From Saccharomycopsis fibuligera x Saccharomycopsis cf. fibuligera (Eukaryota > Ascomycota > Saccharomycetes > Ascoideales > Saccharomycopsidaceae): 64,000 bases of DNA. The DNA is taken from contig CP012822.1 of assembly GCA_001936135.1 (NCBI GenBank), positions 1,116,001-1,180,000 on the forward strand. The letters are read 5' to 3'. A program made the position numbers and the translations under genes. The notes beneath the pieces were generated by a model. It saw nothing but the letters and a program-made list of their open reading frames with translations, searched no databases and was not told where the DNA came from. Of this stretch, positions 32,929 through 43,561 are shown in pieces (the stretch's first letter is position 1; every line of letters starts with the position of its first letter).

Positions 32929-32968
<40 letters not shown>

Positions 32969-33880
32969 AGGAAGCTGATTATGACCGGCAGATCCAGGGG
33001 GAGGAAACTGCGGGATTGCCTGCTGTGGATGTTGTTGAGAATTAGCAACTTGAGGCGAAGACATAGCATTGGTGTTTACATTAGGATTAACATTGGCATT
33101 AAACGGCTGCATTGGCGAATGTGGTACTTGCCCTGGTTGGGGTTGTTGCTGCGGTTGGTTTTGTTGGTTTTGTTGCTGTTGCTGTTGCTGCTGCTGCTGT
33201 AAATGATGCTGTTGCAATTGTTGCAAAATGTGAGGCGGCAAATTAGCAGCCTGTTGAGGATTCTGCAAATACTTTTGTATGGTCTGTTTAAGCTGCTGCT
33301 GTTGAATGCTATTATTATTATTGTTCATATTGTTGATATTATTTCCACCTGTAACACCAGAGACACCAGATACCCCTGGACCAGTAGCATTGACATTTGT
33401 GCCAATGTTAGCATTGATGTTGCCGGTAACAGGCGAATGAATTCCTGGCTGTTGTTGTTGATGCGGCAGCGGCAGCGATTGAACAATATGGTTAATGTTG
33501 GCATTATTGGCTCCAGCACCACCGCTGTTGATTCCTATTGCCGCAGGATTGTGCATGTGTTGTTGTTGTTGTTGTTGTTGTGCATAGATCGGCTGCTGTT
33601 GCTGTTGACCCTGTCCTTGCTGACCATTTTGTCCTTGTTGCTGTTGTTGGAATAACTGATGAAGGATATTAGGTGGTAAGTTTGCACCAAAGCCTTGAGG
33701 AATTTGCTGTTGCTGTTGTTGCGGCTGTTGCTGACCTAGTTGACTTCCTAGTAAACCAGAGTTGGGCTGTTGTTGAACATTGTTGTTGTTGTTGTTGTTA
33801 GCATTGTTGTTGTTAGCATTGTTAACGTTGTTAGCATTTATGTTACTGTTGTTGGTAGAGTTATTGCCATTGAAGCTCAT
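30545..33880 (-). CDS. SNF5: SWI/SNF chromatin-remodelling subunit Snf5
   Basis: Core subunit of the SWI/SNF remodeller, contacting the nucleosome acidic patch and activators. The 1111-residue product has an N-terminal half (to about residue 480) made almost wholly of Gln and Asn tracts with Pro and Gly, as in other yeast Snf5 proteins. KIPDTPVYPPNLIPIPPFYW at about 490 opens the conserved part, followed by a Lys-rich segment. The SNF5 domain spans about 655-860 with its two repeats: LIPIRLEFDVEKDKFRLRDT and VRVLIKLDVTISNHRLVDQF, each ending in an aromatic YFVAQTM or YYKALYL helix. The C-terminal 250 residues are Ser/Gly/Asn-rich with a basic RKRRNNGRSFNRR patch. Gln and Asn use mixed codons, so the tracts are not simple microsatellites. 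Confidence 0.95.
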
Positions 33881-34184
33881 TGTGCATTGTGAGTGTCTGA
33901 GTGTATGTGTTCAGCTGCTAAGGGATGTGGTGTTTGACAAATTGGCTGGTGTATCGGTTGGCGTATTGGTCAGTGATTTCTTGTAAATTGAATAAACGCT
34001 GTGAGAACAAAAAACGAAAATAAAAAATCAGGTTTGGCGTCTGTGGAGGGTAACCGCATCCAATGTACCAAGGCAACGGCTATACACATACAGTTACTAT
34101 ACACTACTATTTTACAGCATACACAAAAAATCTACCTTCATTAACTTATCCACAGTATATATATTATCATTCAGGCAACTAAAA
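33881..34184. other. Intergenic SNF5-GET3
   Basis: About 300 bases with the SNF5 promoter; a TATATATA at about 34155-34162 lies near the GET3 3' end. Nothing else seen. Confidence 0.5.
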
Positions 34185-35276
34185 TTAGTCTCTAGTTTCC
34201 AACTCGTAAATAACATGGCTATCTTTCTTTGGATCATAAGCATTAACCAAAAACTGACTAAACTTCACCAAATTATTCAACCCTCTAATCTCATTGCCCA
34301 ACAATGGCATCTTCACCAAGTGGAAATCCTCGTACAAATCAGCCATTTCGCCCAAATATTTCTTTTGCATCTTCCATCTAGAAGCACAACGTTTACAATC
34401 GGCGCCATCGTCGGCAAACAATAGCTGGTTAACAATGATTGAATTGACGTCCATGTTATAACTGACCAATTCTTGAATCAATCTTTCTGTTTCGTAGAGG
34501 GACAAAAATTCAGAAATGCAAACACACACAAATGTGGTTAAGTCTGGATTTTGAAACTGTTTGTTGATTTCACTAACGGTTTTTTGAATTTCCTGAAGTT
34601 TGGCAAAAATATCCTGTTGTCTATCCTGGGCATTGCCGGCGCCGCCACCAATCAAATTATTAAGTAAGGGTCCAAAACGGCCACTGATTTCCCCGAACTT
34701 AGCAAGCAAAGTCTCGAGAGTGTTTGGCAACTGCAAGAATCTCAAAGTGTGGCCGGTTGGGGCAGTATCGAATATAATGGTTTGGTAATCGACCTTGCTC
34801 TTCTCGCTGCTACTGTTGTCGCTGCTACTATCCTGGCTCTTGATGTGTTTCATGACCTCCATGAACGAAAGGGCTTCATCGATCCCGGGAATGGAACTGG
34901 TCATATCAGTCATAAGACTACCTAATGGATTATTAGCATCGCCCAGCTGACCGTCAAAATTGTTTTGGGCCTTCATTTCTTCCATGAATGCAGAAGGATC
35001 GATCTCCATACAACTCAAATTGTTCAAGCCTTGGACCGGTCTGGCGTCCTTGTCAAATTTTTGGCCAAACGCATCAGACAAGTTATGCGCTGGGTCAGTG
35101 GAAATCAACAAGTATTGCTTGGTTGGATTGGCGAGCGCAAGTCTAATGGCCACTGAGCAGGAGGAAGTTGTTTTACCAACCCCACCTTTACCACCAACAA
35201 AGATCCACTTGAGGGTGGATTGAGGGTCAAAGATATGCTGTAAGTTAGGATCAAGTTCCAAGTCGAGGTCCGCCAT
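34185..35276 (-). CDS. GET3: Guided-entry ATPase Get3
   Basis: Cytosolic ATPase dimer that receives tail-anchored proteins from Sgt2/Get4-Get5 and delivers them to Get1/Get2 at the ER. The 363-residue product has the deviant Walker [10 protein letters not shown] at residues 29-37, switch I with [10 protein letters not shown] at about 61-70, the MEEMKAQNN helical region involved in client binding, switch II with [13 protein letters not shown] at about 167-180, and the zinc-binding CKRC pair that ties the dimer at about residues 292-295. VNQLLF and [12 protein letters not shown] are also typical. Length is close to S. cerevisiae Get3 (354); a Ser-rich insert at about 148-160 explains the difference. 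No oddities. Confidence 0.97.
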   Translation of the reverse strand: MADLDLELDPNLQHIFDPQSTLKWIFVGGKGGVGKTTSSCSVAIRLALANPTKQYLLISTDPAHNLSDAFGQKFDKDARPVQGLNNLSCMEIDPSAFMEEMKAQNNFDGQLGDANNPLGSLMTDMTSSIPGIDEALSFMEVMKHIKSQDSSSDNSSSEKSKVDYQTIIFDTAPTGHTLRFLQLPNTLETLLAKFGEISGRFGPLLNNLIGGGAGNAQDRQQDIFAKLQEIQKTVSEINKQFQNPDLTTFVCVCISEFLSLYETERLIQELVSYNMDVNSIIVNQLLFADDGADCKRCASRWKMQKKYLGEMADLYEDFHLVKMPLLGNEIRGLNNLVKFSQFLVNAYDPKKDSHVIYELETRD

Positions 35277-37033
35277 TTTGAGCGTGTGTTTATGCAGTTG
35301 TTTTGGAAGGCAGAGATGAAGAGTAACGAAGAGCGGGTGTAGGTCCTTGGTGATATATCTTCAGTCTCAAATAAATCACTTCGTTTGAAATTGTTTCTTT
35401 TTTTTTTTTCTTTTGTCTTCTTTTGCTTCCACGTACTGCTGAAAACTACACCGCCCGCTTTCTGCTATACGCCCGCTTTCTGTCCTCGCCAACATCAGCG
35501 GTGGAGGAGCTCGACGAGATCAGTTCAGCAATTCAATTCGCGTTGCCCTTGAAAGGGCCGCAAGGCCTCTGGGAAGCCCAATATATGCTTCTAGCAGGAC
35601 TTGCTGGTCAGATAGTGCTGGCAATGCGGCACCAATGGACCGAAACCTGTAGTCTGTCTTTCTTCTCCGGCCGGAGAGACATTCTTGTTGTCTTTCTATG
35701 GCAACAAGCAAGGCACATCAGATCATATATCTAATGCGCCATGAAAACAGAAAGCCAATATTTTTGCCACTTCGTACACATTATTACCAGACTAACAGGT
35801 TCACAGCCCGGCCGACTTGATATGGATATGCGTCCTGCCTTTCCATCGTACAGCGTGTGCTTGTGTAGTACTTTGTCGTTACAATATAGAGAGCCCCGTC
35901 TTCGTATGGTAATATAGCATATCTGGTGGACTCACGATATATCCATATAACCTGTATCCCCCGACGTGCCCCGTTTACTCGAGCTTTACGCCCATCGAAA
36001 GGATCCTTTTTTTTTCCTTTCGGTTCAGACCGCCTGATACTATTTGCATTTTGGCGCCGAGAATTTTAACTCACCGGTTGATTGTGCTGAATAGAGTGCG
36101 TATACCCAGCTGGCTGGTACCGGCGTGTCCGTGCTGGTCTGCGCGCCACCCTACACCAACCAGCAGTTCTCAAACTGGCTGGCTGGCTGCGGCCACGGCC
36201 AACAACTGCCAAACGTACACTAAATGTATACGGTAAAACACCGCCGCAGTCTCAGACCCAGCCAAACTTAAATTGTTACCGCTCCCCGTAGCGTAGATTA
36301 GCTGCCTATTGTCCTGCGCCGCACAGCATATCCCAAATGCGCGGGTACGATCAAGCGCTCGCTTTTTCCGTTCTTCTCGAAGCTCACGGCTCTGTTGCAA
36401 AGCGCAAAAGTATGGAGAAATGCATATACCGGCACTCCGGGTACGATGCGCATGAGACGAACATTAGCATTTGCTTTATTCTACCTAGGTACGGCAATTG
36501 TTACTACAAACAAAACAAAACAGAACAAAACAGAACAGAAGGACCCGAAAAAAAGAGCTATTTTTTGCGTGATTTTTCTGCTCTTCTGTTCGCTTGTTTC
36601 AGCTCGGCTGGGTGGCGCTGCTTTGCTTTGACTTGTTTTGACCAATTGAGCAACTTACGCGAGTGGTTATCGCCTTCACGAACACAAAAACGCATAGACT
36701 CGGGCTCGAGATTCGGCAATCCTGATCCCAACAAGGTCTCGAAAACGAATACGCTTTGTAGTACAGAGCAGACGCAGCCTCGTACGGGCTGGCTACGGTT
36801 CGCAAAGGTAAAGACAAGGAGTCGCAAAACACTACGCCGGTGCTGTCCAACGGAAGCGGCAGATTCTATAAGGAGCTGTGATTTATTAATACGGGCAGTA
36901 TGCTATCTAGGCGTGCATAGCTTTAGGATAAAAGAAAATATGTAAAACAAAGACAATCTTCTAAGCGGATAAGGTCGGGGAAAACACAGGCCTTCCCAAG
37001 AGAAGCAGCAGCGAGGCGCTGGAGCTCCTAGGC
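35277..37033. other. Intergenic GET3-dehydrogenase
   Basis: About 1.76 kb. Contains the GET3 promoter and a hairpin (CGAAAGG/CCTTTCG, 35996-36022). A 202-codon plus-strand frame (36337-36945) is the longest here, but its composition changes along its length, it crosses an AAAACAGAAC simple repeat near 36510-36540, and I see no domain; I do not support it as a gene. Confidence 0.4.
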
Positions 37034-37882
37034 TCACCAGCAGGTAAACCCACCGTCAACAACAATATTTGCCCCCGTAGTATACGAACTAGCCTTGCTC
37101 TGGGCCAAATACAAAACCGTGCCAATGAACTCCTCCGGCTGTGCCAATCTGTTCATCGGGGTTCTACCTTCCCAGTGATTTTTCAACTCGACATCCTTGA
37201 GCAACTCGGTGTTGATTGGCGTGTCAATGTAGGCTGGCGAAATCGCATTGACGCGAATATTGTATGGCGCCCACTCTGCACCAAGGGACTTGGCCAAGTG
37301 GATCACCCCAGCCTTGGACATGTTGTAGACACACTGTGGCTGCGGCTCGTTGACAATGAGCCCAGACATTGACGCAATCAACACGATTGAACCGTGCTTG
37401 TTGCCGCCGGTTTCTGTGTTTGCCTTGACCAAATTTTGGCCAAACGCTTGCGAGACGTACAACGACCCCATCAAGTTGCAATTGATCAACTTTTGTGCCT
37501 TTTCTGGCGGAAACTCCAACGCTGGGATGTTGTAACAGAACCCCGCACAATTAACAAGCAAATCGGCCACCTGGCCGTGAGCGTCGTTGATGGCGCCAAA
37601 CACAGTAGTGACTTCAGCAGCGTCGGAAACATCAACTTTCCAAGCGCTGAGCCGAGATGGCTCTAGTTTGATTTCGTTCTCAGCAGCAAACTCCTTGAGA
37701 AGGACAACGGCCTTTTCGGCAGCTTGAACGTTGATGTCAGTAAGGGCAATAGAGGCACCTTGGTAGAGCAATCCTTTAGCAAGAGCAAAGCCAAGGCCGC
37801 CTGAGCCGCCAGTGATGACGGCGAGCCTGCCGTCGAGTCTAAAGTCTGGGACGAAGTCTTTTGCCTGGAAGGTTTTGGTCAT
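37034..37882 (-). CDS. Short-chain dehydrogenase, D-arabinitol 2-dehydrogenase type
   Basis: NAD(P)-dependent SDR of 282 residues from ATG 37882 (MTKTFQAKDF). The Rossmann motif TGGSGGLG is at about residues 25-32, NCAG at about 111-114, the catalytic Ser in IASMSG and the YNMSK catalytic Tyr/Lys at about 185-189, followed by IRVNAISPAYIDTP. The carboxyl end SSYTTGANIVVDGGFTCW and the PQPQCVYNMSKAGVIHL block are those of Candida D-arabinitol 2-dehydrogenase (ribulose-forming; 281 residues in C. albicans), which interconverts D-arabinitol and D-ribulose. Sorbitose/sorbitol-type reductases (Sou family) are close relatives, so the polyol substrate is inferred. TATATAA at 38054-38048 sits about 170 bases upstream. 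Confidence 0.85.
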   Translation of the reverse strand: MTKTFQAKDFVPDFRLDGRLAVITGGSGGLGFALAKGLLYQGASIALTDINVQAAEKAVVLLKEFAAENEIKLEPSRLSAWKVDVSDAAEVTTVFGAINDAHGQVADLLVNCAGFCYNIPALEFPPEKAQKLINCNLMGSLYVSQAFGQNLVKANTETGGNKHGSIVLIASMSGLIVNEPQPQCVYNMSKAGVIHLAKSLGAEWAPYNIRVNAISPAYIDTPINTELLKDVELKNHWEGRTPMNRLAQPEEFIGTVLYLAQSKASSYTTGANIVVDGGFTCW

Positions 37883-38346
37883 TACAGCGAAGGAGAGCAA
37901 GCTTCAAAGAGAGACAAATGGGTAAAGAAGAGTGTTATATCAAAGAAGTAAGATGAAGCAAGACTGTTTGGTCTTGATTTTTCGGGTGCTTTTGAAGAGA
38001 AGAATTGAAAAATTTTTCAGGAGAGAAAGGAAGAGAAAACAGCGAGCTTATATAGTTTTTGCGGGGGCCAGTAAGCAGCAGCAGAAAAAGAAACACCAAC
38101 AGCCAAAGCCAATCGGAACAGATACCCAGGGCAGTGGTACCATGATAATGTGAGACTAGCGAAAGTTAATAGCTTACATGGTTTAACGTGTACGGAGGAG
38201 CTGGCGTAGTGGATGACCAGACCACTCTGTGTGGAAAGTTTTAGCGTTATTAGCTATTAGTAGCATAGCATTGCAGCATTATTTTATTCCTAAACACCCC
38301 GAAACCTGGGGTTATTTATTAATACTTTGAGTAGTTGGCACGGATA

Positions 38347-38418
38347 GTCATCTACAGCCTGACGGTCATCTACAGCCTGACGGTCATCTACAGCCTGACG
38401 GTCATCTACAGCCTGGCT
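38347..38418. repeat. 18-bp tandem repeat, four copies
   Basis: GTCATCTACAGCCTGACG occurs three times perfectly and a fourth time with a changed end. An 18-base period keeps reading frames open on both strands. Confidence 0.9.
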
Positions 38419-38873
38419 GTTATCTGCACTTTGACTTCGCCTTTGGCTTCTACAGTGCTGCCACACCCTATTCCTTACAGAGCTTGCTCTTGTGCTGTAC
38501 AAGTCCTATACTCGGTGCGTACTCTATAGCCTTCCGAGCGTAAAGCAGGCACCCCGGACGGAGCACACTGCAGCTTCAGACGATCGCCACTGCAGTGTTA
38601 AGCAACAGCCCCACGCGGACTATCTTTGTATTATATTTTCCCGTGTGTTCTTCGGTTTTCAAACCTGAATGAGTTCTGTGCCCCACCATACTTTGTCTCT
38701 ATGATGCAACCACCTAATTAGGTGCCTATACGTTATGGTTTGAGGATAGTGTAGTGTAGCATTATTGTGGCTTCACGGCATACCGCAGTATTCCAACGCA
38801 GAGAGAACAAAGGCTGCTTTCGGCTTTCGAAAGCCCTTTCTTTGAACGCTTACTGGAAACTAGCTGCCTATGG

Positions 38874-38874
<1 letters not shown>

Positions 38875-38920
<46 letters not shown>
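38875..38920. repeat. TA dinucleotide microsatellite
   Basis: About 23 uninterrupted TA units. Confidence 0.92.
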
Positions 38921-38923
<3 letters not shown>

Positions 38924-39139
38924 ATCTCAGGAAACGCTTACAAAGTTTTCAGATTAAACGGGCTGCCGGTGAAAGCCTCCAGACTCCTAATCACTCCTCC
39001 GTGATTTCGATATTTGTGACGTTTATTTTTGCTTTGGCTCAACTGTATAGAAAGAAGCTATGGCCCGCAGAGAAGGAGTGCGACTGAAATAGATACTGCA
39101 CTGGTAACCATTAGCTGTTCGAGCAGCACTAAGCCACCA

Positions 39140-42100
39140 CTACTGCTTCAGCAGCTGCATCTCAATCATCTGCTCTACCTGCTGTCTCAACAAGTCTTTC
39201 AAATCCGCAACGTCGTTTCGCAATTCCTCCACCAACTCGCTCTTTTCTCCCAACAATTCCAAGCTCACTTGTTCTCTCTGCTTTAGGTCCTCTACCTCCT
39301 TGGTCAACTCCTCGTTCTCCGTTGCAAAACGCTGCAAATCCTCAATCTGTTTCATTAGGCCTAGGATCTCATTCCCGGTGTCGGACCTCTCCTTTGAGGC
39401 GCGTTTTAATTCTTCGGTGGTGGTGCTTAGTTCGGTTTCCAATCTTGCTACTTTGGCCGAAAGGCGGCTAACTAGTTGTATAGAGGGCCCGTTGCCGCCG
39501 CCGCCGCCGCCGCCACTGTTGTTGTTATTGCTATTGAAGCCATTACTCATGAACGGCGAGTTTTGATTGGATATAGAGTCAAATCTCGAAGCACTGTCAA
39601 AGTTGAATGAAGATGCGGTTTCTGAAGCATTGCCTGCACCGCCACCCGTGAAGTTCAATGTGCTGCTCGAGTCATTGGCGTGGCTAGTCATCATATTACT
39701 GCTATTGGCATTGGGATTCAACATTGGGCTGGCGTTGCCTCCAAAAAAGGAAATCGATTGCGACAATGATGGCGACAGTTGCTGCTGCTGTTGTTGAGAA
39801 GGCACCGCCAAGGAACTGAGTTGTTGATTTTGAGTGAAATTGCTGCTAGTGTTTGAGATCGATGGTCTGCCGTAAATGTTATGCAGTGAAGTAGAACGGG
39901 AAATCGACAATGACGATTGTGGAAATGACTGCAACGTTGAAAGTTCGGGAGTTCTGCCCCATGGGACGTGTAGTTCCAGGGATTTGCGGAACGTCGTTTG
40001 AGGGATTGCCAATGATGAGGAAGAAGAGATAGAATTCGGCATTGTATTGTTGCTGCTGCTATTAATATTATTACTGGTGTTGGTACCAGTCAACGAGCCT
40101 TCGTAATCTCCAGCAATGAACTCATCATTTAATGGCTTGCCGCTGTTAGCCAAATTTTTGATTTTCTCTTCCAACACAGTAACCGTCAAATTGTGCTTAC
40201 TCAACAACTCATCATATTTGTTTTGCAAATTGCTAATCTTATCGTCCTTAAGCAGTAGCTGCTTTTGCAACTCAGCAATCTCAGCGTCAAAATTCGCTGC
40301 ACTTTCAAGTGCTACCTGTTGTTCTTCTTTCAAATTATTAAATTCACTAAGCAATTTTTTGAAATTTTTCATTTGCAACGCTTCGCCTTGTTTGAGTTTG
40401 GCTATGGTATCGTTCAAATTGCTGATTTGAGCCATGGAGGTACTTTCCAATTGTTGAAGTTCTTGTAACGTGCTGTCGTACTTGGCCTGTAATGCCTGGT
40501 TTTGTTTCATTAGTTGCTCATCTGCTTTGCCGGTGCGCATCTTGCTAATATCGTTATTTTTGTCTATGTTGTCGCTGTCACTGATTTCATCATTTATGGC
40601 ACCAATGTGACCCCGAGTTCGTGATTCTTCATTTTGGGCACGGAGTTGCTCAATTTTGTTTTCCAATCTTGCCATTTCGGATTCGTAATCTTCTTTTACC
40701 AACTTGGCCTTGTTATTCAAATCTTCAATCTCTAATTTAAGCAAACTAATCTCCCTGGCTGTACTAGTTTTTGTCAACGAAGTTTGAATTTTTTCTTGCT
40801 CCAATTCCTTCTTCAAAGAGTTATTATTACTTATTTGATCTTGGTATTTTTCCGTCATTTCGTGTAGTTTCTTTTCGTAATTTTTGAACTTGTACTCACT
40901 GAGCTCATTCTGCGCTCTTTCATAACGGTTTTTCAAATCCTCATAATTAAACTCCAATTGGCTCAATTTTTTCAATTTTGGCTCAATTGATTGCTGATGT
41001 TGCTTGAGTAGGTTGTGCAGTTCAGTTATTTCCGCAAGCTGCTGGTCGCTGGCTTCAAGCCTGAGCTCAAGGTTGCTGATTTGGGACTGGGCATCGGATT
41101 CTTTGGATCGAAGTTGTTTGATTAATGTGGTGTATTTTAACTCTTTCATTGATAGTTTTTCTCCTTCTTCGATTAATCCAGCAATTTTCTCATCTTTCTC
41201 CTTGATAATCTCGTCAATTGAACTGGAACTTGTTGTAGTTGTCATTGTTGTTGATGCTGACTTTTTGTTCTTTTTGGCTGCGGTAAGTTGAGTTTTCAAA
41301 TCAGCTATTTCAGCGTCGTGCTTTTGCTGGGTGGTTTTCAACAACTTGACAAGCTCACCTTTTGACAACGCAGCAAACTCGTCACTATCGGTCGTCCCGT
41401 CATTACTGCTTATCTGTTTCTCTGCATCAGTTTGCTTTTCTGTAGTGGCACCGGTGGGGCCCCTTTTTGCTGATTCCTCGCTCTTGGCAGCACTCACATC
41501 ATCACCATTATCATCTTTCACGTCCTTTATGATAACGACACTTCTGTCACTATCAAGACTACCTCTCGCTGGCTCAACTGATGTTGGATGCGATGCTGGT
41601 AGAGAAGAAGAAGCTGAGACCATCACCGATCCTGATCCCAATGAACTTGCTGAATCATTATTCTCCTCGAGGCTTTTTCTCAACGGCTGCACCGCAGAAG
41701 TAGAGGTAGAATCATCAATGCCCAAGGATGCCTTTTTCGCCTTTTTCAACTTTTTGGACTTTTTCGCTTTTTTAGCCTTATCCGAATTCACTGCCATTGC
41801 TAGCCTTTCCTCCATGGTTAGCTTTTTCTTAGTTGCGGGTCCGGGAGAGTTAGTAGCTGCTGATGCTGCGGCCGCCGATGGCGGTTTCAGTGATGGCGAT
41901 GGGGTATCTAGAGCAGGAGCTGGCGAAGGTGAAGCTGACGATGCAACATTCGTCTTACTCTTGCTAGGCGTATTGGCTGTTACTGAGATCGATGTCGACA
42001 TTGTTGATGGCGGCTGAACCTCAATTGCTGCTGAGGGAGGTTCTGGAGTATCGTCTTCAAATTCTGTGGAAACTGGGGTCTCAGCATTGCTTGAAAGAGC

Positions 42101-42526
42101 AATGGCCGCTGGCTGAGTTTCAGTTGATCGAGCCTCAGCCGATTGATCTTCGTTGTGGTTACTGTTCTTGTTACCGGTTCCATTATTATTGCTGGCATCG
42201 CTGTACATTGAAGCAGTACCTTTATCCTTACTGTTAGCAGTTGAACCATCTTTTTGATGATCCGGCTGCTGACCTTCAGCCTGTTGGTTTTTTTCCTGTT
42301 CCTGCTGCTGTTCCTGCTGCTGTTCCTGCTGCTGCTGATGATGATCCAGCTGCTCTTGATCATGATCTTGGCTTGATAATCTACTTTGTTCCTGCTTTTC
42401 ATGCTTTTCCAGCTGATCTGGCTTTTCAGCATTGGTATCTGGCGCATTATCCTCGACAGTATCCGCCGGATTGTCCTTAGGATGGCCCTGTTGGGCCAAG
42501 GTCTTATTATTGGATGTCTCAGTCAT
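39140..42526 (-). CDS. SGM1: Golgin Sgm1, TMF family
   Basis: Peripheral coiled-coil protein of the Golgi that binds the Rab Ypt6, the yeast counterpart of TMF1/ARA160. From ATG 42526 (MTETSNNKTL) it has 1128 residues. The first 400 are low complexity with Gln/Glu repeats (QQQEQQQEQ), Ser/Pro tracts, TMEERLAMAVNSDKAKK and a Lys/Ala-rich patch. Residues about 400-795 form a long heptad coiled coil. Asn/Ser-rich linkers follow. The end, about 1015-1128 (SRLSAKVARLETELSTT to LLGEKSELVEELRNDVADLK), matches the TMF DNA-binding/Rab6-binding C-terminal domain, the best-conserved part of the family. An earlier in-frame ATG at 42577 would add 17 hydrophobic residues (LNALVVIILCILLART); I prefer the inner start because the family is peripheral. 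Confidence 0.87.
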   Translation of the reverse strand: MTETSNNKTLAQQGHPKDNPADTVEDNAPDTNAEKPDQLEKHEKQEQSRLSSQDHDQEQLDHHQQQQEQQQEQQQEQEKNQQAEGQQPDHQKDGSTANSKDKGTASMYSDASNNNGTGNKNSNHNEDQSAEARSTETQPAAIALSSNAETPVSTEFEDDTPEPPSAAIEVQPPSTMSTSISVTANTPSKSKTNVASSASPSPAPALDTPSPSLKPPSAAAASAATNSPGPATKKKLTMEERLAMAVNSDKAKKAKKSKKLKKAKKASLGIDDSTSTSAVQPLRKSLEENNDSASSLGSGSVMVSASSSLPASHPTSVEPARGSLDSDRSVVIIKDVKDDNGDDVSAAKSEESAKRGPTGATTEKQTDAEKQISSNDGTTDSDEFAALSKGELVKLLKTTQQKHDAEIADLKTQLTAAKKNKKSASTTMTTTTSSSSIDEIIKEKDEKIAGLIEEGEKLSMKELKYTTLIKQLRSKESDAQSQISNLELRLEASDQQLAEITELHNLLKQHQQSIEPKLKKLSQLEFNYEDLKNRYERAQNELSEYKFKNYEKKLHEMTEKYQDQISNNNSLKKELEQEKIQTSLTKTSTAREISLLKLEIEDLNNKAKLVKEDYESEMARLENKIEQLRAQNEESRTRGHIGAINDEISDSDNIDKNNDISKMRTGKADEQLMKQNQALQAKYDSTLQELQQLESTSMAQISNLNDTIAKLKQGEALQMKNFKKLLSEFNNLKEEQQVALESAANFDAEIAELQKQLLLKDDKISNLQNKYDELLSKHNLTVTVLEEKIKNLANSGKPLNDEFIAGDYEGSLTGTNTSNNINSSSNNTMPNSISSSSSLAIPQTTFRKSLELHVPWGRTPELSTLQSFPQSSLSISRSTSLHNIYGRPSISNTSSNFTQNQQLSSLAVPSQQQQQQLSPSLSQSISFFGGNASPMLNPNANSSNMMTSHANDSSSTLNFTGGGAGNASETASSFNFDSASRFDSISNQNSPFMSNGFNSNNNNSGGGGGGGNGPSIQLVSRLSAKVARLETELSTTTEELKRASKERSDTGNEILGLMKQIEDLQRFATENEELTKEVEDLKQREQVSLELLGEKSELVEELRNDVADLKDLLRQQVEQMIEMQLLKQ

Positions 42527-43561
42527 GGTTCTGGCTAATAGTATGCAAAGAATAATCACAACTAGTGCGTTTAGCATCAACGCTATCGAGCTCCTTTCAA
42601 TAAAGTGAACCTTCTGGTCGTTCTCCTAGATGGTATAGTTCTGTTGTCAAATTGATGGTATGTGGTTTGCTGATATATATATATGCATATATTTATATAT
42701 ATATGAAAGTCACCACTTGCAACCGTTCTAATGATACAGGGCTGCTAATTTTTTTTGAAGTCAGCCGATCTAAGGCTTGGTGCTCGACGATGAACTGTGG
42801 CAATTGTTATTAAGTGGACAGTCTGGGAAGGCAGGTCTTGTATATACTCTGGAGACAAAGTGTCTATCGTCGGTGGTGTATAATCTTGTAATTGGTCTGT
42901 TCTTTACAAAAATTCACTAACAAAAGCGCAGTGCTCGTAACTGGCTAAGCCGCTATGTAAAAGTCAGAATATACTGATACTGATAATGAAGCTGATGAAC
43001 CCAAGTGTTGCACACTATTGCCGGCTGACTGGAGACTGTGTGCTATGAACTGCGTGACTTAGCTTACAAGAAGAAGACAGAGTTCCATAGCGAGCAATGC
43101 CAGTATTTTTTCTTTTCTTTTCTCTGTTCTAAGGAGAGAAGCAGGCAGCGTGAGCGTAACACGTAGCGTAGATCAATCACGATTCGCATTGCCTTCATAG
43201 CTAGCCATCCAGCGATTGTGTGCCAAGGTCGTGCTCTGCTTCCCTGAGCTCCGGAGGAGTACAAGTGGCTTGCTATTGTTACAGTGCTTGCTAGCAGCAG
43301 CCTGCCAAAGTTCTCATAGCTCAGAAGTGCCAGTTAAAAGTATTCTTCAACAGCCGTCTACTAGTGCTATTTGTTGTACTCTTCAACTCGTAAGTGTACT
43401 GAATGCTTAGCTAATCATACATGAAAAATTCTAAAATTTCCATTTTTTTTTTCTCTGTTTGAGTTTTCCAGCGCCTAACGCTAAAGACATTCTATAAACC
43501 ACAAGAAACACAAATACTATAGACAAGGCCCACAGTATCCCTTCGCCAATAGCTCAGTATC
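42527..43561. other. Divergent intergenic SGM1-helicase
   Basis: About 1 kb serving two divergent genes. It contains clustered ATATATAT tracts (42675-42705), about 150-180 bases from the SGM1 ATG and a plausible TATA source. No gene seen. Confidence 0.5.

Larger units (their letters stand above)
37883..39139. other. Intergenic dehydrogenase-SGM1, with simple repeats
   Basis: About 1.26 kb with the dehydrogenase promoter. It contains an 18-bp tandem repeat, a TA microsatellite and a perfect 14-bp palindrome GGCTTTCGAAAGCC at 38822-38835. Short frames through the 18-mer encode periodic peptides on both strands but have no support as genes. Confidence 0.5.

Noticed and set aside
36640-36725. 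tRNA-Ser-like words (CGCGAGTGGTTAT and a GATTCGG..ATCC stretch)
   Set aside because: The acceptor stem does not pair and the anticodon arm cannot be placed; only an A-box-like resemblance remains.
36337-36945. 202-codon plus-strand frame between GET3 and the dehydrogenase
   Set aside because: Crosses a simple repeat, no domain, mixed composition, and lies in the expected promoter and 3' flank zone.
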